Below, piece by piece: positions 44,582-52,734 of a stretch of DNA of 64,000 nt (position 1 is its first letter; the number at the start of each line of letters is the position of its first letter). Source of the stretch: Emticicia sp043780375 (GTDB lineage Bacteria > Bacteroidota > Bacteroidia > Cytophagales > Spirosomataceae). The notes under the pieces were generated by a model. It worked only from the letters and a program-made list of their open reading frames with translations. It did not search any database and had not been told where the DNA came from. The stretch covers positions 1 to 64,000 of the forward strand of contig NZ_JAYWCU010000117.1 of assembly GCF_043780375.1 (NCBI RefSeq), read 5' to 3'. The position numbers and the translations under genes are program-made.

Positions 44582-45457
44582 ATGCTCTCATCCGAACTCA
44601 TTAAACTCAATAACTTACAACTCGCTGGAAAATTAGTCAGTGATGAATTATTGTTGGGTATTCACGGCAGTAAAAGATTTGGACTTGGAACTGAGTTTGA
44701 ACAATATCGACATTACGAACCTGGCGACGACCCCAAAAGAATAGATTGGAAACTCTTTGCTCGTACTCAAAAACATTTAGTTCGAGAATCTGCCACCGAA
44801 AGCAATTTTCAGATTAGGTTAGTGTTAGATTTGTCAGGCTCAATGAATTATGCTGAAAAAGAAGTCAGTCGCCTACAATACGCTAAAGTTTTATTGGCTT
44901 CGTTGGCCTATTTAGGATATAGACAAAGCGACCTTTTGAGTTTATATTCCTTACAAAATGGGGAATTACAAAAACTCGTTCCATCAGGAAAAAAGGCTTT
45001 TGAGCGAATTTTATATGCACTCGAAAAAGCAGAAGCACATGGCATTTGGCAAAATGCTAATCCTAAATTTCCCGAATTTCAACAAAAGCGGGACGCCGCC
45101 CGACAAAAAGAGTTAGTCATTATTGCCTCTGATTTTTTACAAGTGGGCGATGAATGGCTAAAATTGATTCAAAATATAGCAAACCCACGCCGAGAGGTAG
45201 TTGTTTTTCAAATATTGGGCAAGGAAGAACTTAACTTTGATCTAAAAGGATTTTATCGTTTCAAAGATTTAGAAACAGGAAAAGAGATAGAATTGGAGGC
45301 CGAAGCTGTTAAAGACGACTTTAGAAAATCAGCAGAAAAATATCTCACAAATCTGGAAGAATCGCTCAGAATACCCAATGTTCATTTGATAAGAACAACT
45401 TTGCAAGAACCAATTGCCAGCGTAATTACAGAATCATTGAAGAAAAGAAAACTATAA
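44582..45457 (+). CDS. DUF58 domain protein (vWA-like)
   Basis: A 291-residue DUF58 protein, the usual partner of MoxR ATPases. HGSKRFGLGTEFEQYRHYEPGDD near residue 30 is the DUF58 core, and LVLDLSGSMNYAEKE near 82 carries a metal-ion-dependent adhesion site (DxSGS) as in von Willebrand A domains. It is probably cytoplasmic and membrane-associated. Codons around residues 170-174 (RDAAR) come from a copy of the GC-rich repeat. The start is two bases from the MoxR stop, so the genes are translationally coupled. Confidence 0.9.
   Translation: MLSSELIKLNNLQLAGKLVSDELLLGIHGSKRFGLGTEFEQYRHYEPGDDPKRIDWKLFARTQKHLVRESATESNFQIRLVLDLSGSMNYAEKEVSRLQYAKVLLASLAYLGYRQSDLLSLYSLQNGELQKLVPSGKKAFERILYALEKAEAHGIWQNANPKFPEFQQKRDAARQKELVIIASDFLQVGDEWLKLIQNIANPRREVVVFQILGKEELNFDLKGFYRFKDLETGKEIELEAEAVKDDFRKSAEKYLTNLEESLRIPNVHLIRTTLQEPIASVITESLKKRKL
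45088..45103. repeat. Copy of the GC-rich repeat inside the DUF58 gene
   Basis: GCGGGACGCCGCCCGA, read in the frame giving Arg-Asp-Ala-Ala-Arg. Confidence 0.6.
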
Positions 45458-45458
45458 A

Positions 45459-46568
45459 ATGGAATTTATAAATCCTTTCATGCTTTGGAGTGCTTTGGCG
45501 GTTGCGATACCGATAATTCTCCATTTTTGGCATCAAAAGAAAGGAAAATTACTTAATTGGGCTGCCACATCTTGGCTAATCGAAAAGAACCTCCAACAAT
45601 CAAGAGGTATTCGATTGGAGAACATATTGCTTTTATTACTTCGGTGTTTATTGCTGATTATTTTGTCTTTCTTTTTGAGTAAACCAATATTTAATTGGCT
45701 GAATAACAATGGTTTAGTTAAAAAAATACATTTGGTTCAAGCCAATAGTTTGCTTGTTAATAATTATAAATTTGAGTTAGAAGAAGCAAAAAAAAAGGGA
45801 GAAAAAATCTTTTGGATTAACTCAAAAACAGAACAAATAGATGATATTTCAAAGCTGTCATCGTCGCAAGAATTTAATTCTTTGATCTTTCAATCATCGA
45901 TCAATAAAGTTTTTCAAAAAAATCCAAAAGAGCAATTTGAGCTGTATTTTATAAATAATCAAAGTTTGAGTGATGTACCAAATATCTTTGTTCCAAACAA
46001 GTTTTCACTTCATACAATCATTGATTCGCTCAATATTCCTTTGAAACCGTATTTGAATTTTTCAAATAAAAGAAAACTATTTATCAATGCTTCCAATCAA
46101 TTAAGCAGTGCTTTTGCTTTGGAAGCAAATGGAAGGTTTGAACAAAAACCAACTCATTCGGGAGCGATAAATATACTTGTTGAAAACCCAAATAAGGCAG
46201 AAAAACAAGCAATAGAAGCAGCTTTAAAGGCTTTAGCACAAGTTTATCAGATTGAAATCGCCATAGATTTTGAAAAGAATACGGCAAAGAAGTATGATTT
46301 TGTTTTTGATGAAAATTTTACAGAAGATATTTCAAACTTAGTTTTTAGTGGGCAACTCCCCGAATATTTGGGCGAAATATTGATAAAACATTACCAATTA
46401 AAAACCATTCAAAAACCACTAAGTCAGCAACAATTGAGTTCATTATTTAAAATATCTCAAAATCATTCTAAAATATCGGAAGAAAGTGGTTTTTCAAAAA
46501 TCATTTTACTGCTTTTTATTATCATTTTAGGAATTGAACGCTGGATGGCACTAAAGAAAAACGCATGA
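45459..46568 (+). CDS. BatA-type membrane protein
   Basis: A 369-residue membrane protein. The N-terminal segment FINPFMLWSALAVAIPIILH, with a following LLNWAATSWL and the LLLLLRCLLLIILSFFLSKP helix, is the BatA/aerotolerance N-terminal module. The centre is soluble and the C-terminal ILLLFIIILGIERWMALKKN is a third membrane helix. BatA proteins act with MoxR and DUF58 in a membrane complex whose role, sometimes linked to stress tolerance, is unsettled. Its stop overlaps the next start by four bases (ATGA). Confidence 0.85.
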   Translation: MEFINPFMLWSALAVAIPIILHFWHQKKGKLLNWAATSWLIEKNLQQSRGIRLENILLLLLRCLLLIILSFFLSKPIFNWLNNNGLVKKIHLVQANSLLVNNYKFELEEAKKKGEKIFWINSKTEQIDDISKLSSSQEFNSLIFQSSINKVFQKNPKEQFELYFINNQSLSDVPNIFVPNKFSLHTIIDSLNIPLKPYLNFSNKRKLFINASNQLSSAFALEANGRFEQKPTHSGAINILVENPNKAEKQAIEAALKALAQVYQIEIAIDFEKNTAKKYDFVFDENFTEDISNLVFSGQLPEYLGEILIKHYQLKTIQKPLSQQQLSSLFKISQNHSKISEESGFSKIILLLFIIILGIERWMALKKNA

Positions 46569-48775
46569 ACCAAGTTCGCAAAATAATTTCTTGGGTAAAC
46601 TACCAACTCTACGCTACGGCTTTTGTAATGTGTATATTGGTGGCTGGGGCTATTTATTTATTTATTTCGACTTTTTCTTCATTTTTTCTGTCAATTTTAG
46701 GAGCTATGGTCGGTTTTGGAATAATGGCTTACAAAACCCGCCTTTTCCAAAAAAAACGTAGTTTATCCCTTCAGTTGATTCATCAAAAACTAAATAATAC
46801 TGAGTATAGTCTTCAATTATTAGATATTTCAAAACCTAATATTGCCGAGCAATTACAATTAGAAAGATTATTGTCGAACATTGAAACTCAGCCAATACCC
46901 AATGTCATTTCTCCGAAATTAGGTATATATTTAGTCATTTTTTTAGCAGCTTTAGGCATAAATTATGCTTATCCTCTTCTGAAAAAAGCATCGCTACCAA
47001 ATGCTGAATCTAAAGAAACACTGACTCCCAACTCTATTATCTCAAATCTTAAATCTCAGTTCATTTCTGCTAAATTGACTATTTCTCCTCCTACTTATAC
47101 TAAATTTCCAATCAGAGTTGTATCAGATTTGAATGCTTCCGCTATAAGTGGCTCGGTCTTAAAATGGCAATTAAATTTTACAAATTCGACCAATTTAGAC
47201 GTAAAATTGATAAATAATAGAGGAGAAGAGTTGAATTTTAAGAAAATCGGAGATGAATTTGAATATTCTGACCAATTATTGACTTCGGGTTTATATGCTT
47301 TCAAAGCCTATTTCAAAGACTCTTTGGTCTATCAGTCAGATTATTATAGATTAGAAGCTATTCCAGATTTTGCACCTAAAATCGAACCAAGTTCTAAAGA
47401 ATTATACACGTTTCATTATCTCAAAGACGCTAAAAATATTTCAATTTCTGCCAAAATATCAGATGATTTCTTGGTAGATCAGGCGTTTATTGTGGCAACA
47501 TTGGCACGAGGTTCGGGCGAAAACGTTAAATTTAGAGAAGTGAAATTTCCAATTGCTGCAAATAATTTTAAAGAAGCAAATGTTTCTAAAAACATCGACT
47601 TAAAAGCCTTAAATTTTTCGCCTGGCGATGAACTTTATTACTATTGGGCAGCGATTGACAACAAAAGACCCGAGGCAAATTTTACTAAATCAGACACCTA
47701 TTTTATTGTTTATAAAGATACGGCAAATGTTGAAGAAGCAGAACTTTCGACAATGGCTATGAATATTATTCCAGAATATTTTAGAAGTCAGAGACAAATA
47801 ATTATTGATTCAGAAAAACTTATTGCCAAGCGAAAAAAGATTAACATAAAAGAGTTTAATAGCATTTCAAATGAGATTGGTTTTGACCAAAAAGCCCTAA
47901 GATTACGATATGGACAATATTTGGGTGAAGAATTTGAAAATACAATTGGCGGGGCAAACGCTTTGCCAAGCGATGTGGAAACAGATGGCGATTTGCTAAA
48001 AGGCTACGTGCATGACCACGACGGAGGCGAACACGAAGCCGAATCGGGCGGACAAAAAGACGAACATGAACACAACAACACAGGAAATAAACAAGATGAA
48101 AAAGACCCCGTTGCCGAGCTTTTGGAAGGTTATATACACTCGCACGATGATGGAGAAGCCAACACTTTTTATGAACAATCGACTCGTAGTTTATTGAAAA
48201 TGGCTTTGGAACAAATGTGGCAGTCGGAGCTACATTTGAGATTATATGAACCCGAAAAAGCAATGCCTTTCGAGAAAAAAGCACTCGAATATTTAAAATT
48301 GGCACAGCAAAAAGCCAGAGTTTTTGTAAAAAAGACCAGTTACGACCCTCCTCCGATTAAAGAAAAAGAGAAACGCCTGACCGGAGAATTAACAAAATTT
48401 AATGAAGCATTTAGTAGCGAAAAAAACTATTCTCAACAGCAATTAGAAAAACTGATTGCCGAAGTAATGGGCATCATCGAAGCGAAAACTCCTACACAAA
48501 AGCTCAATTTTATTCAAAAACAAAAAGTATTAACGCTCGAAAATAGACTCAGTGGTAATGTAATAAATAGTAGAATCTCGAATTTGGCAATCTTGAGTTT
48601 ATTACAAAAAATTATTAACGAAAAAGAGCTTTCTGCTAATGAAAAGAATGAGTTAAAAACTAAGCTTTATCAATTAGTTGGTAGCATTTTGCCAAGCAAA
48701 AATAATAGCAGTAATAAATCGTATTCGAGCGAAAGCATTTTGGAAAAAGCATTTTGGAAAAATCTTCAAAAGTAA
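46565..48775 (+). CDS. Large membrane protein with His-rich repeats (DUF4175-like), BatA cluster
   Basis: A 736-residue protein with two N-terminal membrane helices (residues about 15-60) and another near 130-145, then a long extracytoplasmic region. It resembles the DUF4175-type proteins found in MoxR/BatA clusters. Near residues 478-535 lie two related His/Asp/Glu-rich units, GYVHDHDGGEHEAE and GYIHSHDDGEANTF, separated by a linker rich in Glu, His, Lys and Gln, suggesting metal binding. The C-terminal third is helical. The start overlaps the BatA-like stop by four bases. Confidence 0.72.
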   Translation: MNQVRKIISWVNYQLYATAFVMCILVAGAIYLFISTFSSFFLSILGAMVGFGIMAYKTRLFQKKRSLSLQLIHQKLNNTEYSLQLLDISKPNIAEQLQLERLLSNIETQPIPNVISPKLGIYLVIFLAALGINYAYPLLKKASLPNAESKETLTPNSIISNLKSQFISAKLTISPPTYTKFPIRVVSDLNASAISGSVLKWQLNFTNSTNLDVKLINNRGEELNFKKIGDEFEYSDQLLTSGLYAFKAYFKDSLVYQSDYYRLEAIPDFAPKIEPSSKELYTFHYLKDAKNISISAKISDDFLVDQAFIVATLARGSGENVKFREVKFPIAANNFKEANVSKNIDLKALNFSPGDELYYYWAAIDNKRPEANFTKSDTYFIVYKDTANVEEAELSTMAMNIIPEYFRSQRQIIIDSEKLIAKRKKINIKEFNSISNEIGFDQKALRLRYGQYLGEEFENTIGGANALPSDVETDGDLLKGYVHDHDGGEHEAESGGQKDEHEHNNTGNKQDEKDPVAELLEGYIHSHDDGEANTFYEQSTRSLLKMALEQMWQSELHLRLYEPEKAMPFEKKALEYLKLAQQKARVFVKKTSYDPPPIKEKEKRLTGELTKFNEAFSSEKNYSQQQLEKLIAEVMGIIEAKTPTQKLNFIQKQKVLTLENRLSGNVINSRISNLAILSLLQKIINEKELSANEKNELKTKLYQLVGSILPSKNNSSNKSYSSESILEKAFWKNLQK

Positions 48776-48802
48776 GAAATTTCTTTACATTTTATTAAAA
48801 AA

Positions 48803-50473
48803 ATGAATCTATTAGTAATCATATTAACCATTTTTTCAAGTTTTGATTGGCTCATTTATTTGGCTTTGATCGCTATTTTGGGACTTCAAATTTGGTTGAC
48901 TTCAAAAGCTAATTCAATTTCAAAACAACGAAAACGAATAAAATTAGCACTTAATCTGTTTCTTTGGTTGGCGGTTTTACTTTTTGTCATTCAACCTCAA
49001 TGGAAATCGGCTACAAATGCAAGTCGGGTGTTAGTGATAAGCAAAAATATCCCCTCAGAAAACATTAAAAAAGTCAAAGATAGCCTTAAAATTACTGAGT
49101 TTTTTTACAAAAAAGATTTTCAACAAAGAATAATCGAAGACCCCAATTTTGTTGAGCATTTAGGAAATATTTATCTTCTTGGGCAAGATTTCGATGCTGA
49201 ACTTTTGAGCCAATTGAGCGAAAAACAAATGACTTGGTTGCCGTTTTTTGAGCAAAATGAGTTGCAAGATATTCGTTGGAATGGCATCGTCAGAAAAGGA
49301 GATATGCAAGAAATTTTTGGAAAAATAGAAGTTTCGGCCACAAATACACTCAAAATAAAGTATGCTGACCAAGTTTTAGATAGTGTTGTACTTCAAAAAG
49401 GGATTAATAATTTCAAACTGCGTTTTTCAACATTTTCAGTAGGAAGAACAGAAACCGAACTATTTTTGGGCAATGAATCACTTCAAAAAATTGCTTTCTT
49501 TTCGAGGAAAAATCCAGCAATTGCTATTCAATTTATTTTAGAAAACCCTGATTTTGAAAATAAATCTTTGGCCGAATGGTTAGGAAAAAATGGTAATCAT
49601 GTTGAAATAACAACAACTGTTGCCAAAAACTCTCAAAATCAAACATCAATAAATAAATTAATATCAAAAGAAAAATTTGCACCCGATATCATTATAACCG
49701 ACCCAAGTAATGCGTCAAATCAAGTCGTTAAAAAAGCAATTGCAGAGGGAAAATCTGTTTTGTTTTTGAATCTCACAAATCCTGAACAAGAATTGAAAAC
49801 CATTAATCAGGCACTTGATTTACATTACTTTGCTAAGAAAACCACAAATGAGGATTTTATCAAAATTTCAGAAAATTTAACTGCTTTACCCTATCATTTT
49901 GAAGGAAAACCCAATCAAAAAAATATTTCAGACTATCCGGTAGCCATTCAAAAAAACATTGGAAAGATTGGAGTAAGTCTATTGAATGAAACCTTTCCAC
50001 TAAAACTAAGTGGAGATAGCTTAACTTATGGTAAACTCTGGACAAGTGTTTTTCAGCAATTAAATCCCTCTTTTCAAGATAATATTGAAGTTGCCGCACC
50101 CATATTTCAAGACACAAAAGCAACGATTTATCTAAATAATCGCTCGATTTCTGCAAAAGATTTAAAAATTGCTAATGACACCATTGAAGTAGAAAACTCT
50201 GCCATTAACTCGCTTTCGAGTGAAACGAATTTCATTTTTAGAAAAACAGGTTGGCAAACATTGCAAGATTCTTTGGAAGTTTATGTAGAAGGAAATCCAA
50301 CAATTTTGTGGAAATGCAAGCAAATTAATGAGTTTTTAAGGGTAAATTCAAAAAATAATGCTCAAAATAAAGGAACGTTATCACAAGTTTTAACAGCAAA
50401 GCTACCAGATTGGGCCTGGTTTCTGATAATTTTAATGTGCCTTACAGCCGTTTGGATAGAACCTAAGTTGTAA
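48803..50473 (+). CDS. Membrane protein with GATase-like region, last gene of the BatA cluster
   Basis: A 556-residue protein. Two membrane helices near residues 10-35 and 48-65 are followed by a soluble part, and one helix lies close to the C-terminus (AWFLIILMCLTAVW). Residues about 260-340 (AEWLGKNGNHVEITT, PDIIITDPSN, GKSVLFLNLTNPEQ) look like the class I glutamine amidotransferase-like fold found in other BatA-cluster proteins, but without a catalytic triad that can be named. It follows the previous gene by 27 bp and is the last gene before the tRNA fragment. Function unknown. Confidence 0.65.
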   Translation: MNLLVIILTIFSSFDWLIYLALIAILGLQIWLTSKANSISKQRKRIKLALNLFLWLAVLLFVIQPQWKSATNASRVLVISKNIPSENIKKVKDSLKITEFFYKKDFQQRIIEDPNFVEHLGNIYLLGQDFDAELLSQLSEKQMTWLPFFEQNELQDIRWNGIVRKGDMQEIFGKIEVSATNTLKIKYADQVLDSVVLQKGINNFKLRFSTFSVGRTETELFLGNESLQKIAFFSRKNPAIAIQFILENPDFENKSLAEWLGKNGNHVEITTTVAKNSQNQTSINKLISKEKFAPDIIITDPSNASNQVVKKAIAEGKSVLFLNLTNPEQELKTINQALDLHYFAKKTTNEDFIKISENLTALPYHFEGKPNQKNISDYPVAIQKNIGKIGVSLLNETFPLKLSGDSLTYGKLWTSVFQQLNPSFQDNIEVAAPIFQDTKATIYLNNRSISAKDLKIANDTIEVENSAINSLSSETNFIFRKTGWQTLQDSLEVYVEGNPTILWKCKQINEFLRVNSKNNAQNKGTLSQVLTAKLPDWAWFLIILMCLTAVWIEPKL

Positions 50474-50493
50474 GTTTTAGATAAAAATAAAAA

Positions 50494-50516
50494 AGCTTCA
50501 GATTTCTCTGAGGCTT
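50494..50516. terminator. Terminator shared by the BatA cluster and the tRNA side
   Basis: A hairpin with AAGCTTCAG and CTGAGGCTT arms (one mismatch) has A and T tracts around it, directly between the last gene of the cluster and the tRNA-Val 3' fragment. It is the original terminator of the tRNA gene on the - strand. Confidence 0.65.
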
Positions 50517-50565
50517 TGGTGGGAATTACTGGGTTCGAACCAGTGACCCTCTGCTTGTAAGGCAG
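50517..50565 (-). other. 3' half of a tRNA-Val(UAC) gene: attachment-site end of an integrated element
   Basis: On the - strand the sequence runs through an anticodon loop CTTACAA (anticodon UAC, valine), a variable loop, a perfect T arm (ACTGG-TTCGAAC-CCAGT), the acceptor 3' strand AATTCCC, discriminator A and an encoded CCA. The 5' half (acceptor 5' strand and D arm) is absent: identity to a tRNA stops in the anticodon stem at 50565. This is the classic displaced 3' end left when an element inserts in a tRNA gene. Confidence 0.82.
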
Positions 50566-50662
50566 TGAACAAGGTTATTTGTTAGCTATGAAATAGTTTG
50601 TAAGTAATTGATAATGAGTAAATTATATTTTATCAATTTGTTTCTACTTGTATGTTTTTTCT

Positions 50663-50670
50663 TATATTTG
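50663..50670 (+). promoter_or_regulatory. Promoter -7 element of the integrase
   Basis: TATATTTG, with TTTG at 50637-50640 as a possible -33 element (22-base gap), precedes the integrase. Confidence 0.5.
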
Positions 50671-50677
50671 CCGATAT

Positions 50678-50699
50678 TGTTTACACCATGTTTACACCA
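50678..50699 (+). repeat. Tandem 11-bp direct repeat upstream of the integrase
   Basis: TGTTTACACCA occurs twice in a row (50678-50688 and 50689-50699) between promoter and start codon. It could bind the integrase or a repressor. An analogous pair without an integrase is found at 52637-52658. Confidence 0.65.
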
Positions 50700-50710
50700 A
50701 TATTAGCAAA

Positions 50711-51916
50711 ATGGCATCAATTAGAGTAATATTATACACACAAAAGCTACTAAAAAATGGCGAACACCCTATCGTTATTCAAATAATAAAAGACAGGAAA
50801 GTCAAAAAAATGACTGTTGGTAGTTGTTTACCAACCCTTTGGGACTTCAAGCTACAACTACCTAAGCAAAAACATCCTCAATATAGAGAGCTGGAAATTT
50901 TGATTGAAAAGAAGAAATCAGAAGCTAAAACTATGCTCCTTTCTTTGGAAAATGAGAAAGGAGATTTTTCTTTAGAGGATTTTGAAAAGAAATTTCAAGC
51001 TAAAAATGAAACAAAAACGGTTTTTGCATTTTTAGATTTATTGATAGAAAACCTTATTAAAGATAAAAAAATAGGAAATGCTAAAGTTTATAAAGACCTT
51101 AAACGAATCTTAAAACGGTTTAGAGCAGGTAAAGATCTCAATTTTACAGACATTAATGGAGATTTTCTGAAAAAATTAGAACAAGATTGTAGAGAAAGAG
51201 ACATGACAGAGGTTTCTATAAGTACCTACTTTCGTACGCTGAGAGCTTTATATAATAGAGCAGTTTCAGAAAAATACGCAAAAATGATAGACTATCCCTT
51301 TTCAGATTTTAAGGTATCAAAATTTAGCACTAAAACTGTAAAAAGGGCAATAAATTGGGAAGAAATACAAAAAATAATCAATTTATCTCTCTCAAAAGAA
51401 TCGAAATTATATGATACCCAACAATTATTTATTTTTAGCTACTTTGCTTGGGGGATAAATTTTGCGGATATGGCTGTTTTAGAATGGTCTGATATAAAAA
51501 ACAATGTTTTGAAATATGCAAGAGCAAAAAATGGAAGGCATTACTCTATTGAATTGATTCCAGAAGCCATTCGTATTAATGAACATTATAAGCAATATCG
51601 AAGTGATGATTATATTTTTCCAATTCTATTCAAAAAAAGACATCAAACACCCATTGCTGTTCACAATCGTATTAAAAAAGTGAATCGCCAAATAAACGAT
51701 AATCTTAAAAAAATTGCTGAAATGGTAGGAATTGATAATGACATTACTTTCTATGTAGCACGTCATACATTTGCAACGGTCTTAAAGCGAAAAGGTTTAG
51801 CCACATCAGTTATTCAAGAAATGATGGGGCATGATTCAGAAAAAACCACACAAATTTATTTGGATGATTTTGAAAACAAAGTGCTCTATGATGCTTCTAA
51901 ACTGCTTGTGGGTTAA
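50711..51916 (+). CDS. Tyrosine recombinase/integrase of the island
   Basis: A 401-residue site-specific recombinase of the Bacteroidota phage-integrase type. An N-terminal arm-binding domain (MASIRVILYTQKLLKNGEHP) is followed by a SAM-like core-binding domain (residues about 100-200) and the catalytic domain. Visible catalytic parts are YVARHTFAT near residue 355, GHDSEKTTQIYL near 378 with the His and the nucleophilic Tyr. The first catalytic Arg position lies in YFAWGINFADMAVL, where Trp stands where many family members have Arg. The ATG at 50711 is chosen because it begins the conserved arm domain. It lies beside the tRNA-Val attachment fragment and probably moved the island. Confidence 0.87.
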   Translation: MASIRVILYTQKLLKNGEHPIVIQIIKDRKVKKMTVGSCLPTLWDFKLQLPKQKHPQYRELEILIEKKKSEAKTMLLSLENEKGDFSLEDFEKKFQAKNETKTVFAFLDLLIENLIKDKKIGNAKVYKDLKRILKRFRAGKDLNFTDINGDFLKKLEQDCRERDMTEVSISTYFRTLRALYNRAVSEKYAKMIDYPFSDFKVSKFSTKTVKRAINWEEIQKIINLSLSKESKLYDTQQLFIFSYFAWGINFADMAVLEWSDIKNNVLKYARAKNGRHYSIELIPEAIRINEHYKQYRSDDYIFPILFKKRHQTPIAVHNRIKKVNRQINDNLKKIAEMVGIDNDITFYVARHTFATVLKRKGLATSVIQEMMGHDSEKTTQIYLDDFENKVLYDASKLLVG

Positions 51917-52009
51917 TTTTTAAAGGGTGAGATTACAATGATGTTTTGTATCCACATCAAAAATTAATACAATTATCAGCAGTATGTTCATATCCAATTA
52001 AGCAAAATA

Positions 52010-52356
52010 TTGTTTTCGGTATATTTTATCTTTTGTCTTCTTCAAAGTAAAGTTACATGTAAAGCAAATTGCCCAGTTGAGATAGAAAGTATCTTGTATT
52101 TTCCAAAGGCATTTTGCCCAAATAGGGATGGTTTGAATGATTTTGGGACATATCTAACATTGAAACTTTTCCCGATTCGGAGGTTCTCGTCTATAACCGC
52201 TGGGGAGAAATACTATTTTACTCAAAAGGCTATACCGAGAAATAGGACGGTACATTTAATGGAAAAAAAGTACCTGCCGATAGCTATTCCTCTGTTATCA
52301 AATCAAATTTTGAAAATAAACCTGAAATTAAAGGAGTTGTTTATGTAGTTTATTGA
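52010..52356 (+). pseudogene. Remnant of a T9SS type B sorting domain protein
   Basis: One frame gives ILYFPKAFCPNRDGLNDFG, the start of a gliding-motility type C-terminal domain. A shift near 52170 moves to another frame that reads SEVLVYNRWGEILFYSKGY, then a TAG at 52243-52245 where the family has Trp, then DGTFNGKKVPADSYSSVI and a natural stop at 52356. Only the C-terminal domain survives, with one frameshift and one nonsense mutation. The protein upstream of it is lost. Confidence 0.8.
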
Positions 52357-52549
52357 GTAATAATTTTAAAAAAATAATAGGATATTACATTGTTTCCATT
52401 GCTCTCTCATTATTTTTTTTATTAAATTTAAGTGTTGTTTGTTCGTAATTATCCGTATATATCCGCATTTATTCGGATAAATTTAGACGAAAACAGATAT
52501 ATGTAAAAAGTAAAGTAAGCCATAGTAAAAGTATAGAAAGTGTGCCTGA

Positions 52550-52590
52550 ATGGTTGTAGGTTCGTGTCCTGTTTCCGCTACATTTAGAAA
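52550..52590 (+). other. tRNA 3'-end-like sequence, possible second attachment scar
   Basis: GTAGG-TTCGTGT-CCTGT forms a T-arm-like stem-loop (with G-U pairs), followed by an acceptor-like TTTCCGCTACA. Nothing tRNA-like precedes it. A hairpin terminator with AACCCTAA/TTAGGGTT arms follows at about 52589-52624, then paired direct repeats as found upstream of the integrase at 50711. Confidence 0.4.
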
Positions 52591-52626
52591 CCCTAATCAC
52601 TTGATTGTCAATGAGTTAGGGTTTTT
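52588..52626 (+). terminator. Hairpin terminator behind the tRNA-like scar
   Basis: The arms AAACCCTAA and TTAGGGTTT enclose about 20 bases and are followed by a T run. Confidence 0.6.
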
Positions 52627-52636
52627 ATTGGTCGGT

Positions 52637-52658
52637 TGGTTACGCATTTGGTTACGCA
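52637..52658 (+). repeat. Paired direct repeat TGGTTACGCA
   Basis: Two exact copies (52637-52646 and 52649-52658, offset 12). The arrangement parallels the TGTTTACACCA pair upstream of the integrase at 50711, but here no integrase gene follows. Confidence 0.6.
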
Positions 52659-52734
52659 GCAGAAAAATCCCTAAGCCTTATTGATGTTTTAGGCACATTA
52701 TTATGAATCGAATTTTTGTTTAGTAAAAACCTAA

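Noticed and set aside
45459..50473. Classical aerotolerance operon batABCDE
   Set aside because: Only a BatA-like N-terminal module is recognisable; no BatB, BatC, BatD or BatE pattern is present, so the name was not used.
50517..50590. Complete tRNA-Val gene
   Set aside because: The bases beyond the anticodon stem do not form a D arm or acceptor 5' strand; only the 3' half is present.
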